From: Escherichia sp. ESNIH1
Lineage (GTDB): Bacteria > Pseudomonadota > Gammaproteobacteria > Enterobacterales > Enterobacteriaceae
DNA length: 64,000 nt
Direction: 5' to 3'
NCBI GenBank assembly: GCA_002918705.1
Contig: PQKR01000010.1
Coordinates: 101,477-165,476, forward strand
The notes under the pieces are model-generated. The model made no database searches and was not told the origin of the DNA. It was given only the letters and a program-made list of their open reading frames with translations. Below are positions 1 through 10,441 of the stretch, one piece after another (position 1 is the stretch's first letter; the number at the start of each line of letters is the position of its first letter). The translations under genes and the position numbers were made by a program.

Positions 1-207
1 CGCGTAGCGATCGCCTTTAGGGTTATCCCAATGCGCCAGCGAATTGAACCGATTGTCAATCATCGTTAAGGCATTGCGCAAGTTCTGCTGACGTTTCTCA
101 CCTCTCGCTAAATTAGCAAAGTTGGTGGTGATACGCGTGCTCTGCGAGGGATTATAATTCTCGTCGAAGCAGAGGCTCTTCACGTTAAATGTAATCGCTT
201 TATTCAT
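1..207 (-). CDS. mesX: MesX-like protein (DUF1852), 5' part only
   Basis: The first 69 codons of a gene that runs off the left edge. The protein begins MNKAITFNVKSLCFDENYNP and continues with TRITTNFANLARGE and IDNRFNSLAHWDNPKGDRYA, which I recognise as the conserved N-terminus of DUF1852 proteins. Known of the family: DUF1852 (MesX) is the partner needed by the oxygen-dependent, folate-independent methionine synthase MesD, and the two genes are usually adjacent. Inference: a mesD-like gene should follow just outside the window. The gene has its own leader, about 130 bp below mdtI, with a MetR-type palindrome in it. Recognition is from memory of the family, and the C-terminal part is not visible. 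Confidence 0.7.
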   Translation of the reverse strand, partial: MNKAITFNVKSLCFDENYNPSQSTRITTNFANLARGEKRQQNLRNALTMIDNRFNSLAHWDNPKGDRYA

Positions 208-292
208 CGTAATCTGTATGATCAAGTGTTAATAACATGATCACTTTATGCCTGAGTCACTGCGTGAGTAAAAGTGATTTAATTTCATTCAA

Positions 293-309
293 CATGAAGA
301 ACCTTCATG
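293..309. promoter_or_regulatory. MetR-type operator upstream of mesX
   Basis: A perfect palindrome with 7-bp arms, CATGAAG-AAC-CTTCATG. It contains the MetR box pattern TGAA-N5-TTCA (295-307). It lies 86-102 bp upstream of the mesX start codon, a usual distance for a LysR-type activator site. An overlapping partial element, TTCAACATGAA, sits just to its left (288-298). MetR control of a methionine-synthase accessory gene makes biological sense, but binding is inferred. Confidence 0.55.
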
Positions 310-336
310 ATCGTGCTGCAAGCCTGGTCATTTTCC

Positions 337-666
337 TCACGCAAGCTTGATAAGCACCACGCCTGTTGTCAGCAGGGCCACGCCCAGCCAGCCAGTTCTG
401 TTCAGACGCTGACCAAACAGCACCCAACCTGCAGCAACGGTGGCGATCAGGCCAAAGCTACCCCACAGCGCATAGGCTAATGACAGATCGATACCTTTTA
501 CCGCCTGGGACAGGGCACTAAATGCCGCCAGCACGGCGACAAGAGATAGCACGCCATGTATCGGCCGACGAAAGCCGTTGGAATATTTAAGGAAAATATT
601 GGCAACAATCTCCAGACCAATAGCGAGGAATAACCAGGCAATATGCACTGCATTAAACGTAGTCAT
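337..666 (-). CDS. mdtI: Spermidine export SMR subunit MdtI
   Basis: 109-residue small-multidrug-resistance protein with four hydrophobic helices and the membrane-embedded glutamate near residue 19 ([13 protein letters not shown]). The segment [20 protein letters not shown] and the FGQRLNR motif match E. coli MdtI, which has the same length. MdtI and MdtJ form a heterodimeric inner-membrane exporter of spermidine. The start overlaps the mdtJ stop by 14 bp, so the pair is translationally coupled. In E. coli K-12 mdtJI lies elsewhere on the chromosome, so its position beside gsk marks local rearrangement. Confidence 0.9.
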   Translation of the reverse strand: MTTFNAVHIAWLFLAIGLEIVANIFLKYSNGFRRPIHGVLSLVAVLAAFSALSQAVKGIDLSLAYALWGSFGLIATVAAGWVLFGQRLNRTGWLGVALLTTGVVLIKLA

Positions 667-1003
667 GCTGCTGCTCCTTACGCGCTATCGTGCCAGATTT
701 GATCAGCGCCACGCCTGTGACCAGAGTGAGTAAGCCCGCAATTTTCATCGCCGATAGGGTTTCATCGAACAGCATTACGCTGAACAGAGTAATAAACAGA
801 ATACCAAGGCCTTCCCAGAGGGCATAGGCGACGCCCAGAGCGATCCGTTTTACGGCAAATGATAAAAAAATATACGACAGCGCGATCATCGCCAGCATAA
901 AAATGAAACCCGCCTTGTCATCATTGACGCTGGCCCATTTCATCGACAGCGTGCCGGTTATTTCAGCCGCGATAGCCAGAACTAATAAGATCCAATAGCG
1001 CAT
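653..1003 (-). CDS. mdtJ: Spermidine export SMR subunit MdtJ
   Basis: 116-residue four-helix SMR protein starting [20 protein letters not shown], with the conserved glutamate at residue 14. This start is chosen because a good ribosome site (AGGAGAG) lies 4-10 bases upstream and because family members begin MRYWILL; a 13-residue upstream extension in frame is not expected. Partner of MdtI in spermidine excretion. The C-terminus ([10 protein letters not shown]) is charged and cytoplasmic. First gene of the mdtJI operon. Confidence 0.9.
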   Translation of the reverse strand: MRYWILLVLAIAAEITGTLSMKWASVNDDKAGFIFMLAMIALSYIFLSFAVKRIALGVAYALWEGLGILFITLFSVMLFDETLSAMKIAGLLTLVTGVALIKSGTIARKEQQHDYV

Positions 1004-1394
1004 AATCTCTCTCCTAATGAGAAATAGGTATCCGCCACGCAAAAATAAGCGTGCTGGCAGAGTTAAATGAAATTGTGAGTAAAGGAGAGAGCGGAACTAT
1101 AGCGCAGAGCGCCAGTGCTGGTCGCAGATCGAACAGTGGGATAGTGGGTAAAGACAGGAGCGAATAATCATTGCGGGTGCGAACATCTTGTTCATAATTT
1201 TACAACTTATCCACGTTGTTGCTTTTCCTCAGTGTGGATGAAAAATTGTCCTCGGTAGTTAAACAGGTCCCTATTCTGGCATAATCCCATTTTATTTATC
1301 GGGTTTTTTTCATTTCTTTACGTTGGCTCAAAATAGGACGTGCGGATGGTATTGCTGAATTTTAGCCCGCCGCTGGCGGGCTAGTAATTAACGA
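1004..1394. other. Intergenic stretch between mdtJ and gsk
   Basis: 391 bp without a credible gene. It holds the mdtJ promoter region and, at its right end, the stem downstream of gsk. Between them is an A/T-rich section with TTATCCACG (1207-1215) and TGTGGATGA (1233-1241), each one mismatch from a DnaA box and in opposite orientation. I see no conserved small ORF. Confidence 0.5.
1363..1383 (-). terminator. Stem-loop 3' of gsk
   Basis: A perfect 9-bp stem TAGCCCGCC / GGCGGGCTA with a 3-nt loop, 12 bp past the gsk stop codon. No good U-run follows on the minus strand, so it may be a weak or Rho-assisted terminator or an mRNA 3' stabilising stem. Confidence 0.45.
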
Positions 1395-2699
1395 TTAACG
1401 CTCCCAGTAGGCCTCTTCCAGGCTATCTTCCCGCTCCGGCAGGCCGCGCGTCAGGCGCGGCGAGTGCTGGTTCAGTACCTGGTAGCTGACGCGGTTAGCA
1501 TATTTACACACCTGAGCCAGCGACGAGTAGGTCAGCCAGGTGTAGTTATGCTTGCTGGAGTTGGGCACGTTAGTGCGGTGGAAATTATTGGCCGTAATAT
1601 CATGCAGCAGTGCGGCCAGCGCACCATCGCCCGCGCCGTTGGTGTTCATGATCTTCTCCGGCCCGCCCATGTACGGCGCAATGTGGGAGAAGATGCGCAG
1701 CGGCTGCTGGCAATCCTGATGACGCATCGCCCGGCTAAACTCATACTGGTTAAACTCGGCGATGGCTCCCGGCAGCAGCGGATGCTGGGTTTTACGCTTC
1801 GCCGACTCCTCGGTAAAGCCTGCCATGTACAGCCCCACCGGACCGGCGGTACAGAGCACCAGGTCAACCCAGTCCAGCGCCTTATCGCAGGCCAGCAGCG
1901 GATCGCTCAGCCCGGTCAGCGCCTCGGCCTCCTCCTCGTTCATCGCCAGGATAGAGACGTTCTCTTTGAGGAAGTCGCGCCACCACGCCGGGTTATCGGC
2001 AATCACATATTTGGTACCGAGGGTTAGCACTACCGGCACATTGTGCTTTTTGGCGTACTCTACCGCCTTCATGGTCGCCTCGCGCATCGGCTCGCCCAGC
2101 TTGCAGCGTACCAGATAGGAGGAGAGCACCAGCGCGGAGGCCCCGGCAATGACCGCCTCGGGAATGCTCTCCGGACGCAGCTGGTTCATATAGCCAGGGC
2201 TTATAGCGAAGGTGCGCTCACCCGCCTCGCCGATCAGCGTAAAGCAGCGGCCAATCGGGCCATCAACGCCCTGCAGATAGTTAAGATCGGTACGGCTGGA
2301 GGTGTTACAGAGGTAGCGGTAGGCGTAGCTGCCGATCTCTACGTTGCTGCACATGACGCCCAGCAGCACCGAGCGGTCATCTGCCAGAACGGAGTAGTTG
2401 TGCATGGTGTTGCCGATGGTGCCGCCGGCAAACTGATGGGTGATAAGGTTATCGCGGACCAGCTCTTTGTAGAGCGCATCGGCGGCCTCGTCGCTGATAA
2501 TTAGCGAGTGCCCGGCGCTCAGGGCATAGCGCTCGATAAACGCATCGTCCACCTTCGCTTCAATATCCACCAGCGTCTGATCGATGCCGACCACCCATGA
2601 GGCGCTGGCATCGCTCTCCGGCTGGATCTGCTGCAACAGCGGATCGCGGGCGTTAACGGGGAAATAGTGTTTGGATTTGCGTTTACCGGGAAATTTCAT
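1395..2699 (-). CDS. gsk: Inosine-guanosine kinase
   Basis: 434 residues, the same length as E. coli Gsk. A PfkB/ribokinase-family kinase that phosphorylates inosine and guanosine to IMP and GMP with ATP in purine salvage. Visible motifs: the N-terminal substrate segment with GGTIGNTMHNYSVL (about residues 93-106) and the C-terminal GAGDGALAALLHD anion hole with catalytic Asp (about 357-369). Here it follows hemH directly; E. coli has the esterase gene aes between the two, and no trace of aes is seen in the 65-bp gap. Confidence 0.97.
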   Translation of the reverse strand: MKFPGKRKSKHYFPVNARDPLLQQIQPESDASASWVVGIDQTLVDIEAKVDDAFIERYALSAGHSLIISDEAADALYKELVRDNLITHQFAGGTIGNTMHNYSVLADDRSVLLGVMCSNVEIGSYAYRYLCNTSSRTDLNYLQGVDGPIGRCFTLIGEAGERTFAISPGYMNQLRPESIPEAVIAGASALVLSSYLVRCKLGEPMREATMKAVEYAKKHNVPVVLTLGTKYVIADNPAWWRDFLKENVSILAMNEEEAEALTGLSDPLLACDKALDWVDLVLCTAGPVGLYMAGFTEESAKRKTQHPLLPGAIAEFNQYEFSRAMRHQDCQQPLRIFSHIAPYMGGPEKIMNTNGAGDGALAALLHDITANNFHRTNVPNSSKHNYTWLTYSSLAQVCKYANRVSYQVLNQHSPRLTRGLPEREDSLEEAYWER

Positions 2700-2763
2700 T
2701 CGCGTTTATTATGAATAACCAATTGGGCCGGGAATGGTAGCACACTCCCGGCACCGGGCGCGA

Positions 2764-3726
2764 TTAGCGGTAGGGGGCCGTCAGGTCCAGCATCATGTCG
2801 ATATGATCGGCGGAATCATTAAGCGCAGGAATATATTCATATTTCTCGCCGCCCGCTTCAAGGAAAAATTCCCGGTTCTGGACCGCGATCTCCTCCAGGG
2901 TCTCCAGGCAGTCGGCGGAAAAGCCCGGACAGATCACCTGAATGTGCTTCACGCCCTTCTCGCCGAGCATCTTCAGCGTCTCGTCGGTGTAAGGCGTCAG
3001 CCACGGCTCGCGACCAAAGCGTGACTGGAAGGTCATCATTACCTTCTCCGGCGGCACGCCGAGGGCGGAGACCAGCTCGCGGGTGGTGTCGCGGCAGCGC
3101 TGGGGATAGACGTCACCCTCTTCCGCATAGCGCTGGGGAATGCCGTGATAGGAGAGCAGGAGCAGGTCCGGCTCGCCGTGACGGGCAAAGGAGGCGCGCA
3201 CGCTGTTCGCCAGCGCGTCGATGTACGACGGGTTGTCGGCATAGTCACGGATCAATGAGATACCGGGAATGCTGCGCTTACGTTGCAGAATGCGTCCCAG
3301 CTCGTCCCAGACGGCAGCCACGGTCGAGCAGGAGTACTGCGGGTAGAGCGGCAGAACCACAATGTGCTCTACGTCCTGGGAGATCAGCTCATCTACCGCG
3401 CTCTCCAGCGAGGGCGAGCCGTAGCTCATCCCCAGTGCCACCGGCACATCAGCCAGCCTGGCCGCCAGCGCCCGCTGCTGGCGGCGGCTGTAGACCATCA
3501 GCGGCGATCCCTCCTCCATCCACACGGAGTGATAGAGCTTGGCCACACGCGGAGAACGAATCGGCAGGATCACGCCGCGCAGCAGTGGCCACCACAGCAG
3601 ACGCGGGGTATCCACTACGCGCCGATCGCTTAAAAACTGGCGGAGATAGCGTTTTACCGCTGCGGGTGTGGGGGCATCGGGGGTGCCCAGATTCGCCAGC
3701 AGGATGCCGGTTTTAGCCTGACTCAT
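2764..3726 (-). CDS. hemH: Ferrochelatase
   Basis: 320 residues, as in E. coli. Inserts Fe2+ into protoporphyrin IX to make protoheme, the last step of haem b synthesis, at the inner face of the membrane. The catalytic histidine is in [12 protein letters not shown] (His194), and the acidic metal-side segment is [15 protein letters not shown] (267-280). The N-terminal signature [15 protein letters not shown] is intact. It lies downstream of adk in the same direction, as in E. coli. The haem it makes supplies CyoB, encoded at the other end of this window. Confidence 0.97.
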   Translation of the reverse strand: MSQAKTGILLANLGTPDAPTPAAVKRYLRQFLSDRRVVDTPRLLWWPLLRGVILPIRSPRVAKLYHSVWMEEGSPLMVYSRRQQRALAARLADVPVALGMSYGSPSLESAVDELISQDVEHIVVLPLYPQYSCSTVAAVWDELGRILQRKRSIPGISLIRDYADNPSYIDALANSVRASFARHGEPDLLLLSYHGIPQRYAEEGDVYPQRCRDTTRELVSALGVPPEKVMMTFQSRFGREPWLTPYTDETLKMLGEKGVKHIQVICPGFSADCLETLEEIAVQNREFFLEAGGEKYEYIPALNDSADHIDMMLDLTAPYR

Positions 3727-3882
3727 TCGTGCCTCGTCTTCATTTAAGTCTGAGAAATGTATCTGTGAGAATTGTAACTGAAACGGGCGTAAACGAAACC
3801 CATTGCTGCGAAAGGGAAAAGCTTGGGGAGAGAGGGAAGATGAACATCCCCGGCGCAGGCACCGGGGAGAGCAGGCTTAGCT

Positions 3883-4561
<679 letters not shown>

Positions 4562-4750
4562 CTACGTTTTGAATTTTTATACCCAGATAAGTGATGACAG
4601 GTATACAACGTTGTTTGAAGCGAAAACCATACCACTAAAGTCAGTATCACCACAAGGAAGCGAGGCTTATGCAGGCGGGTTCGGCGGGAAGTTGAGCAGC
4701 TGAATCGTTCCCTCCTACCAGGGGGTAAGAGGGAACGGTGCGAAGAGAGG

Positions 4751-6625
4751 TTAAGAAACCAGCAGCTGGTTCATGCGGCGGATAAACTGGTTAGGATCTT
4801 CCAGCGTGCCGCGCTCGGCAAACAGGGCCTGATCCAGCAGCAGTTCGATCCACGCGTTGAACTGCGCTTCGTCCTGAATATCGGCGGTGCGCTTCACCAG
4901 AACGTGGTCTGGATTAAGTTCGAAGATGTACTTCACGTCTGGCACGGCCTGGCCCGCAGCGGCAAACAGCTTCGCCATCTGGGTGCTCATCTCGTCGTTG
5001 TCGGTGGTGACAATCGCCGGCGTATCGGTCAGGCGGTGGGTAAATCGCACCTCTTTCACGCGGTCACCCAGCAGGGTTTTCACGCGCTCAACGAACGGCT
5101 CCAGGGCCTTCTCGGCCTCTTTCGCGCTCTCGTCTACCTCGTCGTTCAGCTTCTCCAGCGACTCATCGGCTTTTGCCACCGACTGGAAGGACTTGCCGTC
5201 GAACTCGGTGAGATAGCTCATCATCCACTCGTCGATGCGATCGGAGAGCAGCAGCACTTCGATGCCTTTCTTACGCAGCAGCTCAAGGTGCGGGCTGCTC
5301 TTCGCAGCGGCGTAGCTGTCGGCGGTGATGTAGTAGATCTTCTCCTGGCCCTCTTTCATGCGCGAGACATAGTCCGCCAGCGCTACCGTCTGCTCGGCAG
5401 AGTCGGTATGGGTCGAGGCAAAGCGCAGCAGTTTGGCAATCGCCTCCAGGTTCGCGCTATCTTCCGCCGGACCCTCTTTCAGCACCAGGCCGAACTGTTT
5501 CCAGAAGCCCTGGTACTTCTCGGCATCATCTTTTGCCAGCTTCTCAAGCATCTGCAGCGCACGTTTGGTCAGGGCGCTACGCAGGTTGCGAGTGACGGAG
5601 CTGTCCTGCAGAATTTCACGGGAGACGTTCAGCGGCAGATCGTTGGAATCAATCAGGCCACGTACAAAACGCAGGTAGTTCGGCATGAACTGCTCGGCCT
5701 CGTCCATGATGAAGACGCGCTGAACGTAGAGCTTCAGGCCGTGCTTGTGGTCGCGGTTCCACATATCCCACGGCGCCTGGGCCGGGATGTAGAGCAGGCT
5801 GGTATACTCCTGCTTACCCTCTACGCGATTGTGGCTCCAGGCCAGCGGATCGGTGAAGTCGTGGGCGATATGCTTGTAGAACTCTTTATATTCGTCGTCG
5901 CTGATTTCGGACTTGCTGCGCGTCCAGAGCGCCTGGGCTTTGTTGATCTTCTCCCAGCTGATGACGGTTTCGCCATCCTGCTCGTCGTGCTTCTCGATCT
6001 CTACCGGCAGCGCGATATGGTCGGAGTATTTGCTGATGATCGAGCGCACGCGCCAGTCGTTGAGGAAGTCATCTTCGCCTTCGCGCAGGTGCAGGATAAT
6101 TTCGGTCCCGCGATCCTCTTTGGTGATATCAGCAACGGTGTAGTCGCCCTCGCCTGCGGATTCCCAGAACACGCCGTTCTCTGCGCTGTCGCCCGCCGCA
6201 CGGGTGCGCACGGTGACCTTATCGGCAACAATAAACGCCGAGTAGAAGCCGACGCCGAACTGGCCGATCAGCTGGCTATCTTTTGCCTGGTCGGAGCCCA
6301 TCGACTGGAGAAAGGCTTTGGTACCGGATTTAGCAATGGTACCCAGATGGTCAATGACCTCGTCACGATTCATACCAATACCGTTGTCGGCAATGGTCAG
6401 GGTACGCTTCTCTTTATCAAAGGAGACGCGCACGCGTAGCTCACCGTCACCCTCGTACAGCTCGGGTTTTGACAACGCACGGAAACGCAGCTTGTCTGCC
6501 GCATCCGAGGCGTTAGAGATAAGCTCACGCAGGAAAATCTCTTTGTTGGAGTAGAGAGAATGGATCATCAGATGCAGAAGCTGTTTTACTTCTGACTGGA
6601 AGCCGCGTGTTTCTTGTCCTTTCAT
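4751..6625 (-). CDS. htpG: Hsp90-family chaperone HtpG
   Basis: 624 residues, as in E. coli. Cytosolic ATP-dependent dimeric chaperone that remodels clients together with DnaK. The GHKL ATPase domain occupies about 1-230: catalytic-helix [14 protein letters not shown] (34-47), DNGIGM (79-84) and the lid motif [11 protein letters not shown] (about 121-131). The middle domain has the key Arg in [11 protein letters not shown] (about 329-339), followed by the C-terminal dimerisation domain. A clear sigma32 promoter lies 40-70 bp upstream, so it is a heat-shock gene. Monocistronic, between recR and adk. Confidence 0.98.
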   Translation of the reverse strand: MKGQETRGFQSEVKQLLHLMIHSLYSNKEIFLRELISNASDAADKLRFRALSKPELYEGDGELRVRVSFDKEKRTLTIADNGIGMNRDEVIDHLGTIAKSGTKAFLQSMGSDQAKDSQLIGQFGVGFYSAFIVADKVTVRTRAAGDSAENGVFWESAGEGDYTVADITKEDRGTEIILHLREGEDDFLNDWRVRSIISKYSDHIALPVEIEKHDEQDGETVISWEKINKAQALWTRSKSEISDDEYKEFYKHIAHDFTDPLAWSHNRVEGKQEYTSLLYIPAQAPWDMWNRDHKHGLKLYVQRVFIMDEAEQFMPNYLRFVRGLIDSNDLPLNVSREILQDSSVTRNLRSALTKRALQMLEKLAKDDAEKYQGFWKQFGLVLKEGPAEDSANLEAIAKLLRFASTHTDSAEQTVALADYVSRMKEGQEKIYYITADSYAAAKSSPHLELLRKKGIEVLLLSDRIDEWMMSYLTEFDGKSFQSVAKADESLEKLNDEVDESAKEAEKALEPFVERVKTLLGDRVKEVRFTHRLTDTPAIVTTDNDEMSTQMAKLFAAAGQAVPDVKYIFELNPDHVLVKRTADIQDEAQFNAWIELLLDQALFAERGTLEDPNQFIRRMNQLLVS

Positions 6626-6665
6626 CGAAAAAATACCTCAACAATGCCATTTGGTGTTGAGGGGA

Positions 6666-6694
6666 AAATGGGGCCAGGACTACAGGATTTCAAG
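6666..6694 (-). promoter_or_regulatory. Sigma32 promoter of htpG
   Basis: On the minus strand CTTGAAA (-35; 6688-6694) is followed after 14 nt by CCCCATTT (-10; 6666-6673), an almost perfect match to the heat-shock consensus CTTGAAA-N13/15-CCCCATnT. The htpG start codon is about 40 bp downstream. Confidence 0.85.
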
Positions 6695-6724
6695 CGGGGG
6701 CAGAAAAAATGCCCCCGTTTTTTT
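6695..6724 (+). terminator. Intrinsic terminator pointing away from htpG
   Basis: CGGGGGCA-(7 nt)-TGCCCCCG followed by seven T on the plus strand (6718-6724). The minus-strand copy, which would serve recR, has no U-run after the stem. The oriented signal would therefore stop plus-strand (antisense) transcription entering recR; recR itself probably reads through it or stops inefficiently. Confidence 0.6.
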
Positions 6725-7331
6725 CACGAAATGCGGATCTTATGGCGTCCGGCCAGCGAGTGGGAGAGCGTAGTGCCATCGACCATCTCCAGCTCGCCGC
6801 CCACCGGCACACCGTGGGCGATGCGGCTGGCCTCTACGCCATACTGACCGCACAGCTCGGCGATATAGTTGGCGGTCGCCTCCCCTTCCACCGTGGGGTT
6901 GGTGGCGAGGATAACCTCTTTCAACTTCTCACGCTCCAGGCGCTGCTCCAGCCGATCGAGGCCGATATCGTTCGGGCCGATACCATCGAGCGGCGACAGG
7001 TGCCCCATCAGCACGAAGTAGCGGCCAGAGAACTGCCCGGTCTGCTCAATGGCGTAGATGTCCGCGGGACTCTCTACCACGCAGATCTGACCGTTCTCCT
7101 GGCGACGCGGGTTCGAGCAGATGTTACACACCTCCTGCTCGGTGAAGGTACGGCAGTCGGCACAGTGGCCAATCTCCGACATCGCCCGCGTCAGGGCCTG
7201 GGCAAGGCGCATCCCGCCGCTGCGATCGCGCTGCAGAAGCGTAAAGGCCATGCGCTGCGCCGATTTTGGGCCAACGCCCGGCAGGCAGCGCAGGGCTTCC
7301 ATAAGCTGCGTCAGCAGCGGACTGGTCTGCA

Positions 7332-7332
<1 letters not shown>
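6724..7332 (-). CDS. recR: Recombination mediator RecR
   Basis: 202 residues (E. coli 201). Works with RecF and RecO to load RecA at gaps, forming a ring clamp on DNA. N-terminal helix-hairpin-helix [13 protein letters not shown] (17-29), C4 zinc finger with CADC and CNIC (about 57-72), Toprim domain with [12 protein letters not shown] (about 83-94), and [11 protein letters not shown] before the C-terminal Walker-like region. The start codon overlaps the ybaB stop by one base (TGATG), so the two are translated together, as in E. coli. Confidence 0.97.
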
Positions 7333-7676
<344 letters not shown>

Positions 7677-7717
7677 TCATTCACGTTAAAAATGACAACC
7701 GTAAGTCAAACTTACGA

Positions 7718-9646
7718 TCAAATAGGGCGAATGCTCTCTTCGTCCAGATCCGCATCGAAAAAGCGTTGCAGGGTCTGGATGTTGCTATCCGCAATAATCG
7801 ACTCGCGCGCCTGCGCAAGCATCTCTTCGTAAATCGCCTGACGCCACTCCAGCGGAGTGCGCATCGCGGGATTATCATCTTCAATGATAGACACTTCAAC
7901 CGCCGAACCGTGCAGCGTGTTAAGTGCCTCACCTAAAACTTTTAGCGTCCCAGCCGAATTAAGGTGCCGCTGGGTGGTGCGCAGGTGCAGGCAGATACGG
8001 CTCCCCTCCTGCTCTTTCCATGCGTTAAGCGCCACCTGTTCAACCAGTTTAGGCAGGCTGAGCCGACTCACCTCTGCCGCCCACGGATCGCGGGCTATAG
8101 CCTCTTCGGCCAGCTTTTGCGCCAGCTCCGGCGTGCGCTCATGCTCAAGGGCTTTTTTCAGCGCCTTCGGCGTGGCGACCACTTCCTTCACCTCTTCGGT
8201 GACCAGGGTGGTCTTCCAGCGGTAGGCCTCTTTCTTTACCGGCGCTTGCTCCTGGACGGCGGCGGGCGGGCGCGTCTGGATGCGTTCGGTGACCGATGCC
8301 AGCCGCTCAAGCGCAGCGTTATTTACCGGCCGCGTGCGGATTGCCGCTGCCGGTTCACTCTTTTTTGCTTTGGTCGCTCCCTGGGCACGCTGCAGCTGAC
8401 TGCGGGCGGCCAGCACCTGGCTGGTGGTGTCCGACAGCGGCGCATCGCTACGCGGCGGCGCAGCGGGGGGCGATGGCGGTACCTGCTCCGGCGTCAGCAC
8501 TGCCGTAGGCGCCACGGGAGAGAAGTCCTGGGCCGGCACGCTCGGCTCCGGCAGCGGCAGACGCGGATGGAACGCCAGCGCTCGCAGCAGCGTCATCTCG
8601 ATGCCCATCCGCCTGTCCGGCGCAAACGGCAGCTCTTTGCGGCCAATCAGCATCGTCTGGTAGTAGAGCTGGACGTCGCCCGGCGGCACGGTGCGCGCCA
8701 GCTCGCGCAGGCGCTGCTCAATAGCGGCCATATCGCTGCCAAGCGCGGAGGGCGAAAGCTGTACCATCGCGATGCGGTGCAGCAGGGTCTGCATCTCAAC
8801 CAGCAGCGCCTCCCACTCCACGCCGCGGGCGGCCGCTTCGTTGACCAGCGACATGACGCGTTCGCCGTTGGCCTCCACCAGCGCCTCAATCAGCGACAGC
8901 GCCTGGTCGTCATCCAGCGTGCCGAGCATCTGGCTCACCGCCTGGGCAGTGAGCTGCCCGTCGCCGCTGGCAATCGCCTGATCGGTCAGGCTGAGGGCGT
9001 CGCGCAGGCTGCCGTCGGCGGCGCGGGCCAGCAGCTGCAGGGCGCGCGGCTCGTGGTGGATCTTCTCTTCGTCGAGAATATGCTCAAGCTGCTGGCGGAT
9101 TTGATCCACGTCCAGCGCCTTGAGATGAAACTGCAGGCAGCGGGAGAGGATCGTCACCGGCAGCTTCTGCGGATCGGTAGTCGCCAGCAGGAACTTAACG
9201 TGCGCCGGTGGCTCTTCAAGGGTCTTCAGCAGGGCGTTAAAGCTGTGGCGCGACAGCATATGCACTTCGTCTATCAGGTAGACTTTGAAGCGGCCACGGG
9301 CCGGCGCGTACTGGACGTTATCCAGCAGGTCGCGGGTATCTTCAACCTTGGTACGCGAGGCGGCGTCAATCTCAATCAGATCGACAAAGCGCCCCTGCTC
9401 GATTTCGCGGCAGTTGTCGCACACGCCGCACGGCGTCGCAGTGATGCCGGTCTCGCAGTTCAGCCCCTTCGCCAGCAAACGGGCAATAGAGGTCTTTCCG
9501 ACGCCGCGGGTGCCGGAAAAGAGATACGCATGGTGAATGCGTCCTAACGATAAGCCGTTCGCCAGTGCAGTCAGCACATGCTCCTGACCGACGACGTCAG
9601 CAAAAGTTTGTGGTCGCCACTTACGGGCTAAGACCTGATAACTCAT
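7718..9646 (-). CDS. dnaX: DNA polymerase III subunit tau (gamma by frameshift)
   Basis: 642 residues (E. coli tau 643). Clamp-loader ATPase that loads the beta clamp and, as tau, tethers polymerase cores to DnaB. Walker A GTRGVGKTS (45-53), zinc module CGVCDNCREIEQGR (about 73-86), DEVHML Walker B, and sensor-1 LLATTDPQKLPVTILSRC with the SRC arginine finger. Then collar domain III, a Pro/Ala-rich linker, and the tau-specific domains IV-V. The gamma form ends by a -1 frameshift at A-AAA-AAG (see separate entry). It is followed by ybaB-recR on the same strand. Confidence 0.97.
   Translation of the reverse strand: MSYQVLARKWRPQTFADVVGQEHVLTALANGLSLGRIHHAYLFSGTRGVGKTSIARLLAKGLNCETGITATPCGVCDNCREIEQGRFVDLIEIDAASRTKVEDTRDLLDNVQYAPARGRFKVYLIDEVHMLSRHSFNALLKTLEEPPAHVKFLLATTDPQKLPVTILSRCLQFHLKALDVDQIRQQLEHILDEEKIHHEPRALQLLARAADGSLRDALSLTDQAIASGDGQLTAQAVSQMLGTLDDDQALSLIEALVEANGERVMSLVNEAAARGVEWEALLVEMQTLLHRIAMVQLSPSALGSDMAAIEQRLRELARTVPPGDVQLYYQTMLIGRKELPFAPDRRMGIEMTLLRALAFHPRLPLPEPSVPAQDFSPVAPTAVLTPEQVPPSPPAAPPRSDAPLSDTTSQVLAARSQLQRAQGATKAKKSEPAAAIRTRPVNNAALERLASVTERIQTRPPAAVQEQAPVKKEAYRWKTTLVTEEVKEVVATPKALKKALEHERTPELAQKLAEEAIARDPWAAEVSRLSLPKLVEQVALNAWKEQEGSRICLHLRTTQRHLNSAGTLKVLGEALNTLHGSAVEVSIIEDDNPAMRTPLEWRQAIYEEMLAQARESIIADSNIQTLQRFFDADLDEESIRPI
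8355..8366 (-). promoter_or_regulatory. Programmed -1 frameshift site in dnaX
   Basis: On the minus strand the heptamer A AAA AAG (8366-8360) lies in the phase needed for tandem slippage (codons GCA AAA AAG). After a -1 slip the next codons are GAG then TGA (8357-8355), giving a 430-residue gamma protein ending Lys-Lys-Glu, as in E. coli. An internal SD-like AGGGAG lies about 10 nt upstream, and a GC-rich sequence able to fold into a stem follows. All three stimulatory elements known from E. coli dnaX are present. Confidence 0.9.
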
Positions 9647-9740
9647 GGGCAGGCTCTGGAACGCTGGAAGGTGGATATACGAGGGGCAATGCTACCACAG
9701 CCTCGCCCTAACAGCGAGACTGTGTACTGACGGATGGCGA

Positions 9741-10292
9741 TCAGTGGCCCGGGAACGGGACCAGGCTGTAACAGGTGATACCCTGCTTCGCGAGACGCTC
9801 TTCGCCGCCGATATCAAACAGATTGATAATAAAGGCAGCGTCAGTCACTTCCCCCCCCAGGCGGCGGATCAGCTTAACGGTGGCTTCGATGGTGCCGCCG
9901 GTGGCCAGCAGATCGTCTACCACCAGCACTTTATCACCCGGCTTGATGGCATCAACGTGGATCTCTAGCTGGTCGGTGCCGTACTCCAGCTCATAGCTCT
10001 CGGCGATGGTTTCGCGCGGCAGCTTACGCGGCTTACGCACCGGCACAAAGCCAACGCCCAGCGCCAGGGCTACCGGTGCGCCAAACAGGAAGCCACGGGC
10101 TTCAGTACCCACTACTTTGGTAATGCCTGCGTCTTTGAAACGCGCGACCAGCAGTTCAATGCTAAGAGCATACGCTTTCGGATCTTCCAGCAAACTGGTG
10201 ACATCCCGGAACAGGATCCCCGGTTTCGGATAGTCCTGAATGCTTTTAATGCTGTCTTTTAAATACTCAAGCTGCTGCGCAGTTGCTGTCAT
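9741..10292 (-). CDS. apt: Adenine phosphoribosyltransferase
   Basis: 183 residues from the start [15 protein letters not shown], which matches E. coli Apt; an 11-residue in-frame extension upstream is not expected. Converts adenine + PRPP to AMP in purine salvage. The PRPP-binding signature [13 protein letters not shown] (about 122-134) and the flexible catalytic loop with [11 protein letters not shown] (about 80-90) are present. Located upstream of dnaX on the same strand. Confidence 0.96.
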   Translation of the reverse strand: MTATAQQLEYLKDSIKSIQDYPKPGILFRDVTSLLEDPKAYALSIELLVARFKDAGITKVVGTEARGFLFGAPVALALGVGFVPVRKPRKLPRETIAESYELEYGTDQLEIHVDAIKPGDKVLVVDDLLATGGTIEATVKLIRRLGGEVTDAAFIINLFDIGGEERLAKQGITCYSLVPFPGH

Positions 10293-10441
10293 GGATTTTT
10301 GCCTGCTAGAAACGGTCATACTCACTGCACGCCTTGCGGGTTAATGTAACTATTGTTTAACATTTAACCAAACGTGCCCGTGCTCGAAAACGGTCGAATG
10401 TACTGGCAGAACGGGACAAATGCAATAAGCTTGAGTGCGCT

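Noticed and set aside
1207..1241. Pair of DnaA-box-like sequences
   Set aside because: Each has a mismatch; there are only two, and no origin features or cluster. They could well be chance in A/T-rich DNA.
4904..6439. Long plus-strand ORF opposite htpG, and similar ones opposite dnaX, lacZ and tig
   Set aside because: They mirror the codon structure of highly conserved genes on the other strand and have no homologous domains.
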